Below are positions 7,910 through 17,907 of a DNA stretch of 64,000 bases, piece after piece; the first letter of the stretch is position 1, and every line of letters starts with the position of its first letter. Location of the stretch: the NCBI GenBank assembly GCA_019359395.1, contig JAHHHK010000017.1, positions 118,738 through 182,737 of the forward strand, written 5' to 3'. This DNA comes from Komarekiella atlantica HA4396-MV6. Lineage in GTDB: Bacteria; Cyanobacteriota; Cyanobacteriia; Cyanobacteriales; Nostocaceae. The translations under genes were made by a program, and so were the position numbers. The notes under the pieces are model-generated. The model was not told the DNA's origin and did no database searches. It worked only from the letters and a program-made list of their open reading frames with translations.

Positions 7910-10162
7910 ATGTTTAGAAAACCGAAGTTTAAGTCTCGCTTTCGTGTGGAAACGGGTGAAGAAGGTGTATTTATTCTATCTGAAAGAGGTGCGATAATAC
8001 TTCGCGATCGCCTCTATCAGTTGTTAGTTCCTTTACTTGACAAAAATCTAACTACTGATGAAATTGCAGAGCAACTCCAAGATAAGCTACCAGCACCTTA
8101 CATTTATTACGCCCTCATGGAGTTAAAGCAAAAAGGCTATCTCATCGAAAATGAGGAGGTTTTGTCTGCAAATATAGCCGTATTTTGCGAGCATTTGAAC
8201 GTTAATCTAGAAAACGCCCGCCATCGGTTGCAAACAACTAAAGTTGCCGTCAAGGCTCTAGGGACACCGTTTGCATTAGAATTTATTGCTACCCTTGAAT
8301 CGCTGCAAATTCAAGTCGCTGAAGAAGCAGACTTAGAAGTTGTCTTGACTGACGACTATTTACGAACAGAACTAGTAGAGATTAATCAAAATAACTTGGC
8401 GCGATCGCGTCCTTGGATGTTAGTCAAACCGACGGGAACTATAATCTGGATTGGCCCGGTCTTTCATCCCCACAAAACAGGTTGTTGGGAATGTCTATCC
8501 CAACGCTTGCAAGGTAATCGTCCAGTTGAAGGATTTATCCAGAGACGCAAGAATGACGCATCACCTTTAACGCCACCGTTGGCTAAACTACCCTCAACGC
8601 TGCAAACTGCTCTCTCAATGACCGCGACTGAAATCCTCAAATGGATTGTCCAGGGAGAAAATAAGCGTCTCGAAGGGGTGCTTGTAACCCATGACACCCT
8701 AGCGCTGGAAACGCAGAACCACACCCTGATTAGACGCCCTCAGTGTCCCGTCTGTGGCATCATTAAACAAGAGCATCGCCAGCCTTTACCTGTGGTATTT
8801 GGCAGTCGAAAGAAAACTTTTACTGCTGATGGTGGACATCGCTGCTTAGAACCTGAAGCAACCTTTGAAAAATATCAACAGCACATTAGCCCCATCACCG
8901 GAATTGTGCGAGAGTTTGGGAAAATTTCCCGCAACTTAAACGGTTTAACGCCTACTTACTTTGCTAAGCATCATTTTGCCTCGATGTTTGATGACTTAAG
9001 TGTATTAGAGCAAAACATCGGTGGTAGAAGTGCTGGAAAAGGCAGAACGGACGCCCAAGCAAGAGCCAGCGGTTTTTGCGAAGCCATCGAAAGATATTCT
9101 GGCGTTTTTCAGGGAGACGAAATTAGAGTCAAAAGCAGCTACCAAAAAATGGGCGATAAGGCTATCCATCCCAATATCTGCATGAACTTCAGCCAAGCTC
9201 AATACGATAACCGGGAAAAATGGAATGCCTATTGTGCCAGTTTCTTTCAGAGAGTTCCCGAACCTTTTAACGAAGAAAGAGAAATTGAGTGGACACCTGT
9301 TTGGTCTGTGACTCACCAATGTTTCAAGTACTTACCCACTGCTTATTGTTATTTTGGCTATCCTCTGTCTTCTGAGCCAGACTGTTGGGCAGATACCAAC
9401 GGTTGTGCAGCAGGTAATACCTTGGAAGAAGCTACAGTTCAGGGTTTTATGGAATTGGTGGAGCGAGATAGTGTCGCCCTGTGGTGGTATAATCGCATTC
9501 CCAGACCAGGGGTAGATTTAGAAAGTTTTAACGAGCCGTATTTTCAAGATCTGAAAAGTTATTATCAATCTATCCATCGTGAACTTTGGGTTCTTGATAT
9601 TACTAGCGACTTGAATATTCCTACTTTTACCGCAATTAGTCGCAGAAGTGACCATCGCCAAGTAGAAGACATAATTTTAGGCTTTGGTACTCATTTCGAT
9701 CCAAAGCTTGCCATTCAAAGAGCTCTCACGGAAATGAATCAAATTCTTCCTGCGGTTTTGGCTTCTCACGCCGATGGCACAACTCAATATGCTGCTTCGG
9801 CTGAACCACCTGTTTTAGATTGGTGGAAAACGGCAACACTAGAAAATCAGCCTTACCTAGCACCCGATAACAACATTGCCCCTAAAGTGCATTCTAACTA
9901 TCCTCAGATTGAGCACAATGATCTGCTAGATGATATCAAGCTCTGCCAGCAAATTGTTGAGCAACGTGGCATGGAAATGCTCATCCTCAACCAAACTCGT
10001 CCAGATATTGGATTGAAAGTTGTCAAAGTTATTATTCCAGGAATGCGTCACTTCTGGAAGCGCTTAGGAGGGGGTCGGCTTTATGAGGTTCCGGTACAAC
10101 TGGGTTGGCTGAAAGAACCTATTCCAGAGGAGCAGCTTAATCCGTTTCCGATGTGGATGTAA
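7910..10162 (+). CDS. TOMM leader-peptide-binding / YcaO cyclodehydratase fusion protein
   Basis: 750 residues. The N-terminal ~340 residues are an E1-like ocin-ThiF/SagC-type domain that begins with a winged-helix peptide-clasp region (RGAIILRDRLYQLLVPLL). It carries two zinc-binding CXXC pairs, CWEC at ~196 and CPVC at ~281. The C-terminal ~400 residues are a YcaO domain: GGRSAGKGRTDAQARASGF, CEAIERYSG, ELVERDSVALWWYNR, and a proline-rich tail ending NPFPMWM. Family knowledge: such fusions use ATP to cyclise Ser/Thr/Cys in precursor peptides to azolines, with the E1-like part binding the leader. No flavin dehydrogenase, protease or exporter gene is adjacent, so azoline products or another backbone modification are more likely than azoles. 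Confidence 0.9.
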   Translation: MFRKPKFKSRFRVETGEEGVFILSERGAIILRDRLYQLLVPLLDKNLTTDEIAEQLQDKLPAPYIYYALMELKQKGYLIENEEVLSANIAVFCEHLNVNLENARHRLQTTKVAVKALGTPFALEFIATLESLQIQVAEEADLEVVLTDDYLRTELVEINQNNLARSRPWMLVKPTGTIIWIGPVFHPHKTGCWECLSQRLQGNRPVEGFIQRRKNDASPLTPPLAKLPSTLQTALSMTATEILKWIVQGENKRLEGVLVTHDTLALETQNHTLIRRPQCPVCGIIKQEHRQPLPVVFGSRKKTFTADGGHRCLEPEATFEKYQQHISPITGIVREFGKISRNLNGLTPTYFAKHHFASMFDDLSVLEQNIGGRSAGKGRTDAQARASGFCEAIERYSGVFQGDEIRVKSSYQKMGDKAIHPNICMNFSQAQYDNREKWNAYCASFFQRVPEPFNEEREIEWTPVWSVTHQCFKYLPTAYCYFGYPLSSEPDCWADTNGCAAGNTLEEATVQGFMELVERDSVALWWYNRIPRPGVDLESFNEPYFQDLKSYYQSIHRELWVLDITSDLNIPTFTAISRRSDHRQVEDIILGFGTHFDPKLAIQRALTEMNQILPAVLASHADGTTQYAASAEPPVLDWWKTATLENQPYLAPDNNIAPKVHSNYPQIEHNDLLDDIKLCQQIVEQRGMEMLILNQTRPDIGLKVVKVIIPGMRHFWKRLGGGRLYEVPVQLGWLKEPIPEEQLNPFPMWM

Positions 10163-10235
10163 AGCGCTCTTAGTATCTCAATACTTTTTTGTTGTCTGGG
10201 AAAAGGTTAAGGGGTAAAGGGGAAAGGGTTGCCTA

Positions 10236-10325
10236 GTAGTCCGCCACAGCAACTTTGATGGGTGAATAAGTTCGTAGTCAGGACTTTAGTCCTTGGCTTG
10301 AGTGCTGAAGCGCTCACTACAAACC
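10236..10325. repeat. Dispersed hairpin repeat (GTAGTCAGGACTTTAGTCC family), intact copy
   Basis: It contains two nested hairpins, AGGACTTTAGTCCT and GAGTGCTGAAGCGCTC, between GTTCGTAGT and ACTACAAAC arms. Related copies are at 50649-50711, 60763-60820 and, split by another element, 17579-17854. Confidence 0.75.
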
Positions 10326-10386
10326 TAGTACAGTTGCCTTGCCAGAGTAATAGTATCTGCTCTTAAACTTGTTTTGATTATAAAAT

Positions 10387-11469
10387 ATGCTCAAAGGATA
10401 TAAAATTATTGATGCAGATTCCCACGTCTACGAGCCATATCAAATGTGGGAAGAGTATTTGGAACCTGCATTTAAAAGCTTCGCCCCATCTCCAGATTTC
10501 ACGATTAAAGGTGAGGAAATTCTTAACAAATACTCGGATCTGCTGCGTCTTGAAGGAGCTAAACAAGTTACTCAAGCTTATCCCCTATCTTGGCTTAACA
10601 GCTTTGACTCAGAATCTCATGTATTAGCAATGAAGCAGATGGGGGTTGACATTTCGTTTGTTTATCCGACGTACTTTTCATGGATGATTGCTGTAGATAA
10701 CATGGCTCCTCAACTGGCTGGTGCATTTGTCCGCGCCTATAACAATTGGCTACGAGATTTTTGCAGCTATGACCCGCAAATTCTTAGAGGCGTGGGAGTT
10801 GTGAATTTACATGCACCAGAAGAAATGGTGTTGGAGTTACACCGGGTGGCAGATTTTGGCTGGAAGGCGGTGTTTTTGCGCCCTAACCTTGTCAAAGGGC
10901 GATCGCTAAGTAGCCCCGCCTACGAGCCATTTTGGACAAAGTGCGAGGAATTGGGCATTGCAGTTAGCCTGCACGAAGGAACTCACTCTCGCTTACCTAC
11001 TGCTGGTGCTGATCGTTTTAATACCCGCTTTGCTCTACACGCCTGCTCACACCCATTAGAGCAGATGATGGCTCTGCTGTCTCTCATCGAAGGCGGAGTT
11101 TTAGAGCGCCATCCTCATCTGAAAGTTGGATTTATGGAGTCTGGCTGTGGCTGGCTCCCCTACTGGTTATGGCGACTCGACCGTGAGTACGAAGACTTGC
11201 AATGGGAAATTGGAGACGTCGTAAAAATGAAGCCTTCAGAGTATTTCCGCCGTCAGTGCTTTATTGCGATCGAACCTTCAGAGCCTTATCTGAATGAGAT
11301 TCTTGAGTATCTTGGTGCAGATAATTTAATTTTTGGCTCTGACTACCCTCACATGGATCACAAGACGGATATTGTCGCACAGATAGTAGATCTGCAAGAG
11401 AAACTCCCCAAGAACACCATACAGAAAATCCTTTGGGATAATCCTACTCGTTTCTACGGTTTGGAGTAA
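10387..11469 (+). CDS. Amidohydrolase family 2 (ACMSD-like) metal-dependent hydrolase
   Basis: 360 residues with TIM-barrel amidohydrolase signatures: the N-terminal DADSHVYEP metal-binding strand, a central SLHEGTHSR with metal-ligand His, FMESGCGWLPYWLWRLD, and the C-terminal FGSDYPHMD carrying the catalytic Asp. Family knowledge: members hydrolyse or decarboxylate small aromatic or amide substrates using a divalent metal. It lies 225 bp after the YcaO gene on the same strand and may act in the same cluster, but a dispersed hairpin repeat separates them and co-transcription is uncertain. Substrate unknown. Confidence 0.88.
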   Translation: MLKGYKIIDADSHVYEPYQMWEEYLEPAFKSFAPSPDFTIKGEEILNKYSDLLRLEGAKQVTQAYPLSWLNSFDSESHVLAMKQMGVDISFVYPTYFSWMIAVDNMAPQLAGAFVRAYNNWLRDFCSYDPQILRGVGVVNLHAPEEMVLELHRVADFGWKAVFLRPNLVKGRSLSSPAYEPFWTKCEELGIAVSLHEGTHSRLPTAGADRFNTRFALHACSHPLEQMMALLSLIEGGVLERHPHLKVGFMESGCGWLPYWLWRLDREYEDLQWEIGDVVKMKPSEYFRRQCFIAIEPSEPYLNEILEYLGADNLIFGSDYPHMDHKTDIVAQIVDLQEKLPKNTIQKILWDNPTRFYGLE

Positions 11470-11812
11470 GAACTTAAATCAGTGAACAATGAACAGTAAA
11501 CAGTAAACAGTGGTCAGAAAAAAACTGATGACTGTTAAACAACGTTTGCTACTAATCGACTTTGGGTTATTAGTTTTCACTTAGAAGCGATCGCCCCCTT
11601 AATGGTTCTCCTTAAACCCAATTATCTTAACTGATTACTGTTTACTGTTTACTGATAACTGTTAAAGAACTATGGGTTATGATACATCATAATCTTGGCA
11701 ACGGCTGAGATGCTTGTGCTGACAATCTCTTGGTTGATCAGGGAAATCTTTTGAGTGACTTGTATTCGACCAGACGGTAAACAAAGAGTGCTGTTTTGGA
11801 GGAAAATTGAAA
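11470..11812. repeat. Intergenic composite repeat bounded by inverted heptamer arrays
   Basis: AACAGTA-type heptamers at about 11484-11513 and their complement TTTACTG at about 11638-11655 flank a ~100-bp core with GACTTTGGGTTATTAGTTTTC. The same core with the same flanking heptamers recurs at about 22984-23385, where it is interrupted by a 208-bp insertion. No gene is seen. Confidence 0.8.
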
Positions 11813-14800
11813 ATGAGTGCGATACCTTCTCTTCAAGACGCTACGCGAATGGTGAGCTTCGCTAACGCAGATTACCAGATTATTTCTAAGATTTATGAAA
11901 GTGCTAATTCATTAGTTTATCGAGCTGTTATTAATTCCAGCACTCAACCTGTTATCCTCAAAGTTCTTAAGGAAGATTACCCGATACCTTCAGAACTGAC
12001 TCGATACAAACAAGAGTACGAAATCACTCGCTCCCTAGAAATTGATGGAGTGATCAAAGCTTATAACTTACTTCCTTATAAAAGCACCTTAGCAATGGTT
12101 TTGGAGGACTTCGGGGGCAAATCGTTGGATATTTTGATGAATTCTCAAAAGTTTGCCTTCTCAGAATTTCTCTACATTGCCATTCAGATTTCTCAGACGC
12201 TAAGCGAGATTCACGCTGCTAGTGTAATTCACAAAGATATCACCCCTGGTAATATCGTTTTTAACTCCGAAACTAAGCAACTCAAAATTATTGACTTTGG
12301 CATCTCCACAGTATTTACGCGAGAAAATCCGACAATTAAAAATCCCAACGTTTTAGAAGGAACGTTAGCTTATCTATCGCCAGAACAAACAGGTAGAATG
12401 AACCGAGCACTCGATTATAGTACTGACTTTTATTCTCTTGGTGCAACTTTTTACGAGCTACTCACTCAAAAGCTGCCTTTTGAAACCAGCGACCCTTTGG
12501 AGTTAGTCCACTGTCACATCGCCAAACAACCTATTTCTCCCCACGAAGCCAATCCAGAAATTCCTCAAGCCGTCTCTAATATCGTCATGAAGTTGTTAGC
12601 AAAAACATCTGAGGAGCGGTATCAGAGCGCATTGGGGCTAAAAGCGGATTTAGAAGTATGTATGACACAGTTACAGCACGGACAAATTTTAGAGTTTCCC
12701 TTAGCTCGTCATGATATTTCTGACCGATTCCAAATTCCGCAAAAGCTCTACGGTCGAGAAGCAGAAATAGAAACTCTCCTCTCAACATTTCAGCGGATTG
12801 CTGAACGCGACCACCAAGAGCAAGTAGAAAATATAGCAGGTCAGAAGCGAATTGAAATGACGCTGGTTGGTGGTTATTCTGGCATTGGTAAATCTGTGCT
12901 GGTACAGGAACTCTACAAACCCATAACACAGCAACGCGGCTACTTTATCTCTGGTAAATTTGACCAATTTCAGCGCAATATCCCTTATTCTGCCGTTGTC
13001 TTGGCGTTTCAATCTTTGGTGCGCCAATTGTTAGCTGAAAGCGAAGCTCAACTAGCTCAGTGGCGCGAGAAACTCCTGGCGGCTGTTGGTGTGAATGGAC
13101 AAGTAATTATTGACGTTATTCCTGAGATAGAACTAATTATCGGTTCTCAGCAGCCGGTGCAGCCACTAGAACCAACTGAGGCACAAAATCGCTTCAATGC
13201 AGTCTTCCAGAATTTTATCCGGGTTTTTTGTCAGCGATCGCACCCTCTAGTTATTTTCCTCGATGACTTGCAATGGGCCGACTCTGGCAGCCTCAAGCTA
13301 CTTGAGGTGATGATGACTGACGATAACATGAAGTATTTATTACTACTTGGAGCTTATCGTGATAATGAAGTTGGCCCCAATCATCCCGCATCGCTAGCCC
13401 TTGCTCGCTTAAGGCAGCTAGGGGGAATCATTAATTGTATCAATCTTGAACCCTTAAAATTGGAGGAAATTACTCAGATGATTGCAGACACCCTCCACAG
13501 TGATCAAGAAACAGTCAAATCATTAGCGCAATTAGTTTATCAGAAAACTTCAGGAAATCCCTTTTTTATCAATGAATTTCTCAAAACTATTTATCAAGAA
13601 AATCTCCTAACTTTTGACCGAGAGCAAAAATGTTGGCAATGGAATATTGCCCACATTGAGTCCCTTAACATCACAGAAAACGTAGTGGATTTAATGCTCG
13701 TCAAGCTCAGAAAACTCTCAGATACAACTCAGAAAGCGTTACGTTTAGCTGCTTGTATTGGTAACAGTTTTGACCTGAATACATTAGCAATTATTGACGA
13801 AAAATCCGCACATGAAACTTTTAAAAATCTTTTACCAGCTATTCAGTTGGGGTTGGTTCAGACTATCTCAGAGTTAGAAACAACTTCAAACACACCAATT
13901 GAATCTGAATTAATTATTCAAAATTATAAATTTCGGCATGACCGAGTACAACAGGCTGCTTATGAACTAATTGATGAAGGTCAAAAAAAAGCAGTTCACT
14001 TACAAATCGGCAGGCTATTGCTTGCTAATATCAGTAAAACAGAACGTGAAGAAAAAGTTTTTACTCTGGTCGATCATCTTAATCAGGGGCGAGAGTTGAT
14101 CGAAAGCTTGGTTGAAAAGAAAGAACTAGCAGAATTGAATTTACATGCTGGTAAAAAAGCCAAAGAAGCAACTGCATACGCTGCATCTAGAGACTACCTA
14201 ATTATTTGCAAAAATGAGTTTCCAGGCGATATTTGGCAAGAGCGCTACGAAATGGCTCTTGAACTTTATAAAGAACTGGCAGAAGTCGAGTATCTCAATG
14301 GTAATTTTGAACAGTCTCAGTCTTTGCTGAAAATGTCACTTAAGCGGGTAAAATCGGCTCTTGATGGCACAGACTTTTACTACTTACAAATTGTTCAATA
14401 TACCTTGTTAGGACGAATCAGCGAGGGAGTTGAGTTGGGGCGAACTGCACTAAGGCTACTGGGAATCGACCTATCAGCAGAGAACTTACAAACAGCTTTT
14501 GAGGCTGAGCTTGCCGAATACCGCCAAAATTTAGGTGAGCGAGCGATCGCTTCTTTATATGACAATCCAGAAATGGAAATACCAGAAAAAAGGGCAGCTT
14601 TAAAAATACTAACTCGTATTTTTCCTGCTGCTTGGATTTTAGATCCAGCCTTGAGAAATCTGGTTGCAACTAAACTAGCTAATCTAAATATCAAATACGG
14701 CAACATGGAAAAATCTTCAATGGGCTATAGCTTTTTTGGTGTAGTCAATACTTATGTGTTGCACGACTATCGCTCAGGTTATGAATATAGCTCTCTTGGC

Positions 14801-17284
14801 ATGAAGCTAGCTGAAAAGTATCAGGACTGGTCTTGTAAGAATGCAGCTACCCAAATTCATGGCAGTTTTACCATGCACTGGTTGAAACACATTAAGCTGT
14901 CGGAAAAAGTTAATACTGAAGGAGCTGATGCCGGATTGCAAGTTGGTGAGTTACAACTTGTGGGGTATACCTTTACTTACAACTTGTACAATCTGATTTG
15001 TCAAGGCAGAAGTTTAGACTCTCTTTTAAAGGAAGCGTCTCGCAGTTTGCTATTTAGTCAAGAAACTCAAAATCAGTGGGCAATTAATTGTATATTGGGT
15101 GCTAAAATCCTCATCCAAAATTTGGTAGGGTTTACCCAAGATAAACTATATTTTGACATAGAGCAGACAAAAGAGTCTGATTTTTTAGCAGCCTGCGAAC
15201 AAGATAAAACGCTTGCAGCGATTTGCTTTTATTACATCTTCAAAGCTCAGGTTCTTTATTTATATGGTGAGCCAATTGAGTTAATTTATCTAGAAAAAGC
15301 AAGAGAGTTGGTTGACTATATTCCCGGAACGATCGCAATCGCTGAGCATAATTTTTATTACTCGCTAACGCTAACTGCTCTCTATCCCCAAGCTTCATCA
15401 GATGAGCAAGATAAGTACTGGCAACAACTGGAAACCAATCAACAGCATATGAAAGAATGGGCAGATATCTGTCCAGAAAACTTCCTGCATAAATATCTTT
15501 TAGTAGCAGCAGAAATGCTTTGTATTTTTGGTCAATGGTATGAAGCTGTGGATTTATATGACCAAGCCATTGAATCCGCCAAAGAAAATGAATTCATCCA
15601 GAACGAAGCTTTAGCGAATGAACTAGCAGCAAAGTTTTGGATAAAACGAGGAAAAGAAGAGTTTGCCAAACTCTACATGAGAAAAGCCTATCAAGGCTAC
15701 CAAATTTGGGGGGCAAAGCGTAAGGTAGAGGACTTAGATCAGAAATATCCGCAGTGGTTAACTTCTACATCATTGGCCAGCAAAACAACTTTCAGCAGTA
15801 CTTCAACAAATACCAGCAGTTCCGGTGAAGCGTTAGATTTAGCCACGGTGCTAAAAGCCTCGCAAACAATTTCTGGTGAAATCGTTTTGAGCAAGTTACT
15901 GCAAAATATGATGAAAACTGTAATTGAGAATGCCGGTGCTGAAAAAGGTTTTCTGATTCTGGAAAAAGAGGGTTACTGGTTTATAGAAGCTGAAGGAGCA
16001 GTGAATTCTGATAATGTTACTATCTTGCAATCAGTTCCAGTAGACTCTGTTGATGCTCAGCAAATCCCTCTTTTGTCAGCCGCTATCATCAATTATGTCG
16101 CCCATACTCAAGAAAATATAGTTTTAAATGATGCTGTAAATGAAGGACAATTTACTCGCGATTGCTACATTACCATCACTCAACCCAAATCAATTCTTTG
16201 TACTCCCCTGATTCATCAAGGCAAACTGAGCGGCATTCTATATTTAGAAAATAATTTAACAACAGGCGCTTTTACTAGCGATCGCGTCGAAATCTTAAGA
16301 ATTCTTTCTGCTCAAGCCGCTATCTCTATTGAAAATTCCCGTCTATATGAACAGTTAGAGGGTTACAGCCGAACTCTGGAACAGAAAGTAGAGGTAAGAA
16401 CCCAAGAATTACAAGATAAAAATCATGAGTTGGCTAGCATCCTGCAAACGCTGAAAGCCACGCAAGCTCAGATCATCGCCCAAGAAAAATTGGCTTCTCT
16501 GGGAGCTTTAACAGCGGGTATCGCCCATGAGATCAAAAATCCCTTAAACTTTGTTAACAACTTTGCCGAGCTTTCTGTTGAGTTAACCCAGGAACTATGC
16601 GAAGAGATGAAAAATCAAAAAGACCGCTTAGCTCCAGAAAGCAGAGAATATATTGAGGAGATTTTGAACGATCTCAAACAAAATGCTCAAAAAATCCATG
16701 AGCATGGTACTAGGTCTGACAACATTGTCAGTGGGATGCTAATGCACTCACGAGGGCAATCTGGCGATCGGCAAATGACAAACATTAACGCCTTACTAGC
16801 GGAAGCGATCGAACTAGCCTATCACGGAATGCGTGCCAAGGATGCTGCTTTCAAGATAAATATAGAAACCGATTATGACAATAAGATTGAAAAATTGAAT
16901 GTAGTGCCGCAAAATATTAGTCGCGCTTTTATAAATGTTATAAACAACGCTTGTTACGCAGCGCATAAAAAGAAGACGCGTTTTCCAAAAACAGGGCAAG
17001 AAGGTGAGGGCTTTTTACCTACGCTTTCAGTCAGTACTAAAAACTTGGGTGAGCATGTAGAAATTCGCATTCGCGATAACGGCGAAGGCATTCCCCACGA
17101 CGCATTAGATAAAATATTTAATCCTTTTTTCACCACTAAGCCTACTGGTGAAGGAACCGGCCTAGGTCTATCTATTACTCACGATATCATTGTCCAGCAG
17201 CATCAGGGAAAAATTTTCGTAGAAACCGAAGTAGGCAACTACACAGAGTTTATTGTCACTTTGCTTAACAGCAAGGAATTTTAA
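11813..17284 (+). CDS. Ser/Thr protein kinase - AAA ATPase - GAF - histidine kinase (HstK type)
   Basis: About 1823 residues. Order: Ser/Thr kinase domain (~20-285; VILKVLKEDY lysine, HKDITPGN catalytic loop, IIDFGIS), a predicted ATPase of the STAND/NACHT-like class (Walker A GGYSGIGKS, Walker B VIFLDDLQWAD), a long helical repeat region (~600-1300), GAF (~1360-1500), coiled coil, HisKA with IAHEIKNPLNF and HATPase with DNGEGIP and TGLGLS. The architecture matches cyanobacterial HstK proteins, which combine two phosphorylation chemistries. ATG 11813 is preferred over a TTG 6 nt upstream because GGAGGA (11798-11803) is correctly spaced for it. The first ~18 residues are encoded by a dispersed-repeat-like sequence. 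Two response regulators follow downstream. Confidence 0.93.
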   Translation: MSAIPSLQDATRMVSFANADYQIISKIYESANSLVYRAVINSSTQPVILKVLKEDYPIPSELTRYKQEYEITRSLEIDGVIKAYNLLPYKSTLAMVLEDFGGKSLDILMNSQKFAFSEFLYIAIQISQTLSEIHAASVIHKDITPGNIVFNSETKQLKIIDFGISTVFTRENPTIKNPNVLEGTLAYLSPEQTGRMNRALDYSTDFYSLGATFYELLTQKLPFETSDPLELVHCHIAKQPISPHEANPEIPQAVSNIVMKLLAKTSEERYQSALGLKADLEVCMTQLQHGQILEFPLARHDISDRFQIPQKLYGREAEIETLLSTFQRIAERDHQEQVENIAGQKRIEMTLVGGYSGIGKSVLVQELYKPITQQRGYFISGKFDQFQRNIPYSAVVLAFQSLVRQLLAESEAQLAQWREKLLAAVGVNGQVIIDVIPEIELIIGSQQPVQPLEPTEAQNRFNAVFQNFIRVFCQRSHPLVIFLDDLQWADSGSLKLLEVMMTDDNMKYLLLLGAYRDNEVGPNHPASLALARLRQLGGIINCINLEPLKLEEITQMIADTLHSDQETVKSLAQLVYQKTSGNPFFINEFLKTIYQENLLTFDREQKCWQWNIAHIESLNITENVVDLMLVKLRKLSDTTQKALRLAACIGNSFDLNTLAIIDEKSAHETFKNLLPAIQLGLVQTISELETTSNTPIESELIIQNYKFRHDRVQQAAYELIDEGQKKAVHLQIGRLLLANISKTEREEKVFTLVDHLNQGRELIESLVEKKELAELNLHAGKKAKEATAYAASRDYLIICKNEFPGDIWQERYEMALELYKELAEVEYLNGNFEQSQSLLKMSLKRVKSALDGTDFYYLQIVQYTLLGRISEGVELGRTALRLLGIDLSAENLQTAFEAELAEYRQNLGERAIASLYDNPEMEIPEKRAALKILTRIFPAAWILDPALRNLVATKLANLNIKYGNMEKSSMGYSFFGVVNTYVLHDYRSGYEYSSLGMKLAEKYQDWSCKNAATQIHGSFTMHWLKHIKLSEKVNTEGADAGLQVGELQLVGYTFTYNLYNLICQGRSLDSLLKEASRSLLFSQETQNQWAINCILGAKILIQNLVGFTQDKLYFDIEQTKESDFLAACEQDKTLAAICFYYIFKAQVLYLYGEPIELIYLEKARELVDYIPGTIAIAEHNFYYSLTLTALYPQASSDEQDKYWQQLETNQQHMKEWADICPENFLHKYLLVAAEMLCIFGQWYEAVDLYDQAIESAKENEFIQNEALANELAAKFWIKRGKEEFAKLYMRKAYQGYQIWGAKRKVEDLDQKYPQWLTSTSLASKTTFSSTSTNTSSSGEALDLATVLKASQTISGEIVLSKLLQNMMKTVIENAGAEKGFLILEKEGYWFIEAEGAVNSDNVTILQSVPVDSVDAQQIPLLSAAIINYVAHTQENIVLNDAVNEGQFTRDCYITITQPKSILCTPLIHQGKLSGILYLENNLTTGAFTSDRVEILRILSAQAAISIENSRLYEQLEGYSRTLEQKVEVRTQELQDKNHELASILQTLKATQAQIIAQEKLASLGALTAGIAHEIKNPLNFVNNFAELSVELTQELCEEMKNQKDRLAPESREYIEEILNDLKQNAQKIHEHGTRSDNIVSGMLMHSRGQSGDRQMTNINALLAEAIELAYHGMRAKDAAFKINIETDYDNKIEKLNVVPQNISRAFINVINNACYAAHKKKTRFPKTGQEGEGFLPTLSVSTKNLGEHVEIRIRDNGEGIPHDALDKIFNPFFTTKPTGEGTGLGLSITHDIIVQQHQGKIFVETEVGNYTEFIVTLLNSKEF

Positions 17285-17578
17285 AAAAGATAGAGCTTAG
17301 GGGTTATTTGTCAAGATAAATTTGCTTTATGTTGCAATAATTCGCTTAATGTTAAAGCTATTACTAAGGAATGATCAAATCGCTGAGACTTAATTTAATA
17401 AAATATTTTATTACATACTTGACAAATAACCAATGGCTTCTATCTACTGACTTCTCCTCTTATCTCCTATCTCCTGCATAATAAGCCTTACGTTCACCGA
17501 TAAAATAAGTAGAAGAGTGTTATTGATTGACATTCTCTTAACTACTAGTGCGTCAAGTTTAAATTGATGGATAAACAA

Positions 17579-17854
17579 GTTCGTAGTCAGGACTTTAGTC
17601 CCATACGTGTCAACTTAACGTGAAATCCATATCCCGCCTTAAACTGAAGTTCCTTGCTCATAGCAAAAGTAATCTAAAGATTACTATAATATCGCCCAAA
17701 ATCCTCAGTCTACTTGAGTAGACTTTCGCTCATCCGCTAGAGAATTCATTCTCTAGCGGGTGAGGAAGCCAACAGTAAAGCTATTTTTAGCTGAAGTTGA
17801 CACAAATGCTTTAGTCCTGATTGTTCTAAGCACTAAAGTGCTTACTACAAACCT
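17579..17854. repeat. Dispersed hairpin repeat split by a MITE-like insertion
   Basis: The left half AAGTTCGTAGTCAGGACTTTAGTCC and the right half CTTTAGTCCTGATT...CACTAAAGTGCTTACTACAAACC correspond to the single uninterrupted copy near 10271-10325. The insertion occupies 17602-17808. Confidence 0.75.
17602..17808 (+). mobile_element. MITE-like element, copy A (207 bp)
   Basis: It begins CATACGTGTCAACTT and ends AAGTTGACACAAATG, imperfect terminal inverted repeats of about 15 bp. The 9-bp direct repeat CTTTAGTCC flanks it (17593-17601 and 17809-17817), consistent with a target-site duplication. Inside are four to five hairpins. An inverted copy with the same design lies at 42000-42203. It has no coding capacity. 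Confidence 0.85.
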
Positions 17855-17907
17855 CCAAGCTAACTTGACAAAGTAGTACTATGTTCATGTCAATACATAA
17901 GTCATAA

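Larger units (their letters stand above)
17285..17907. other. Intergenic region with nested mobile repeats
   Basis: A 0.6-kb spacer between the giant kinase and the response regulator. It contains a dispersed hairpin repeat (17579-17854) that has been interrupted by a 207-bp MITE-like element (17602-17808). No gene is seen. Confidence 0.8.
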
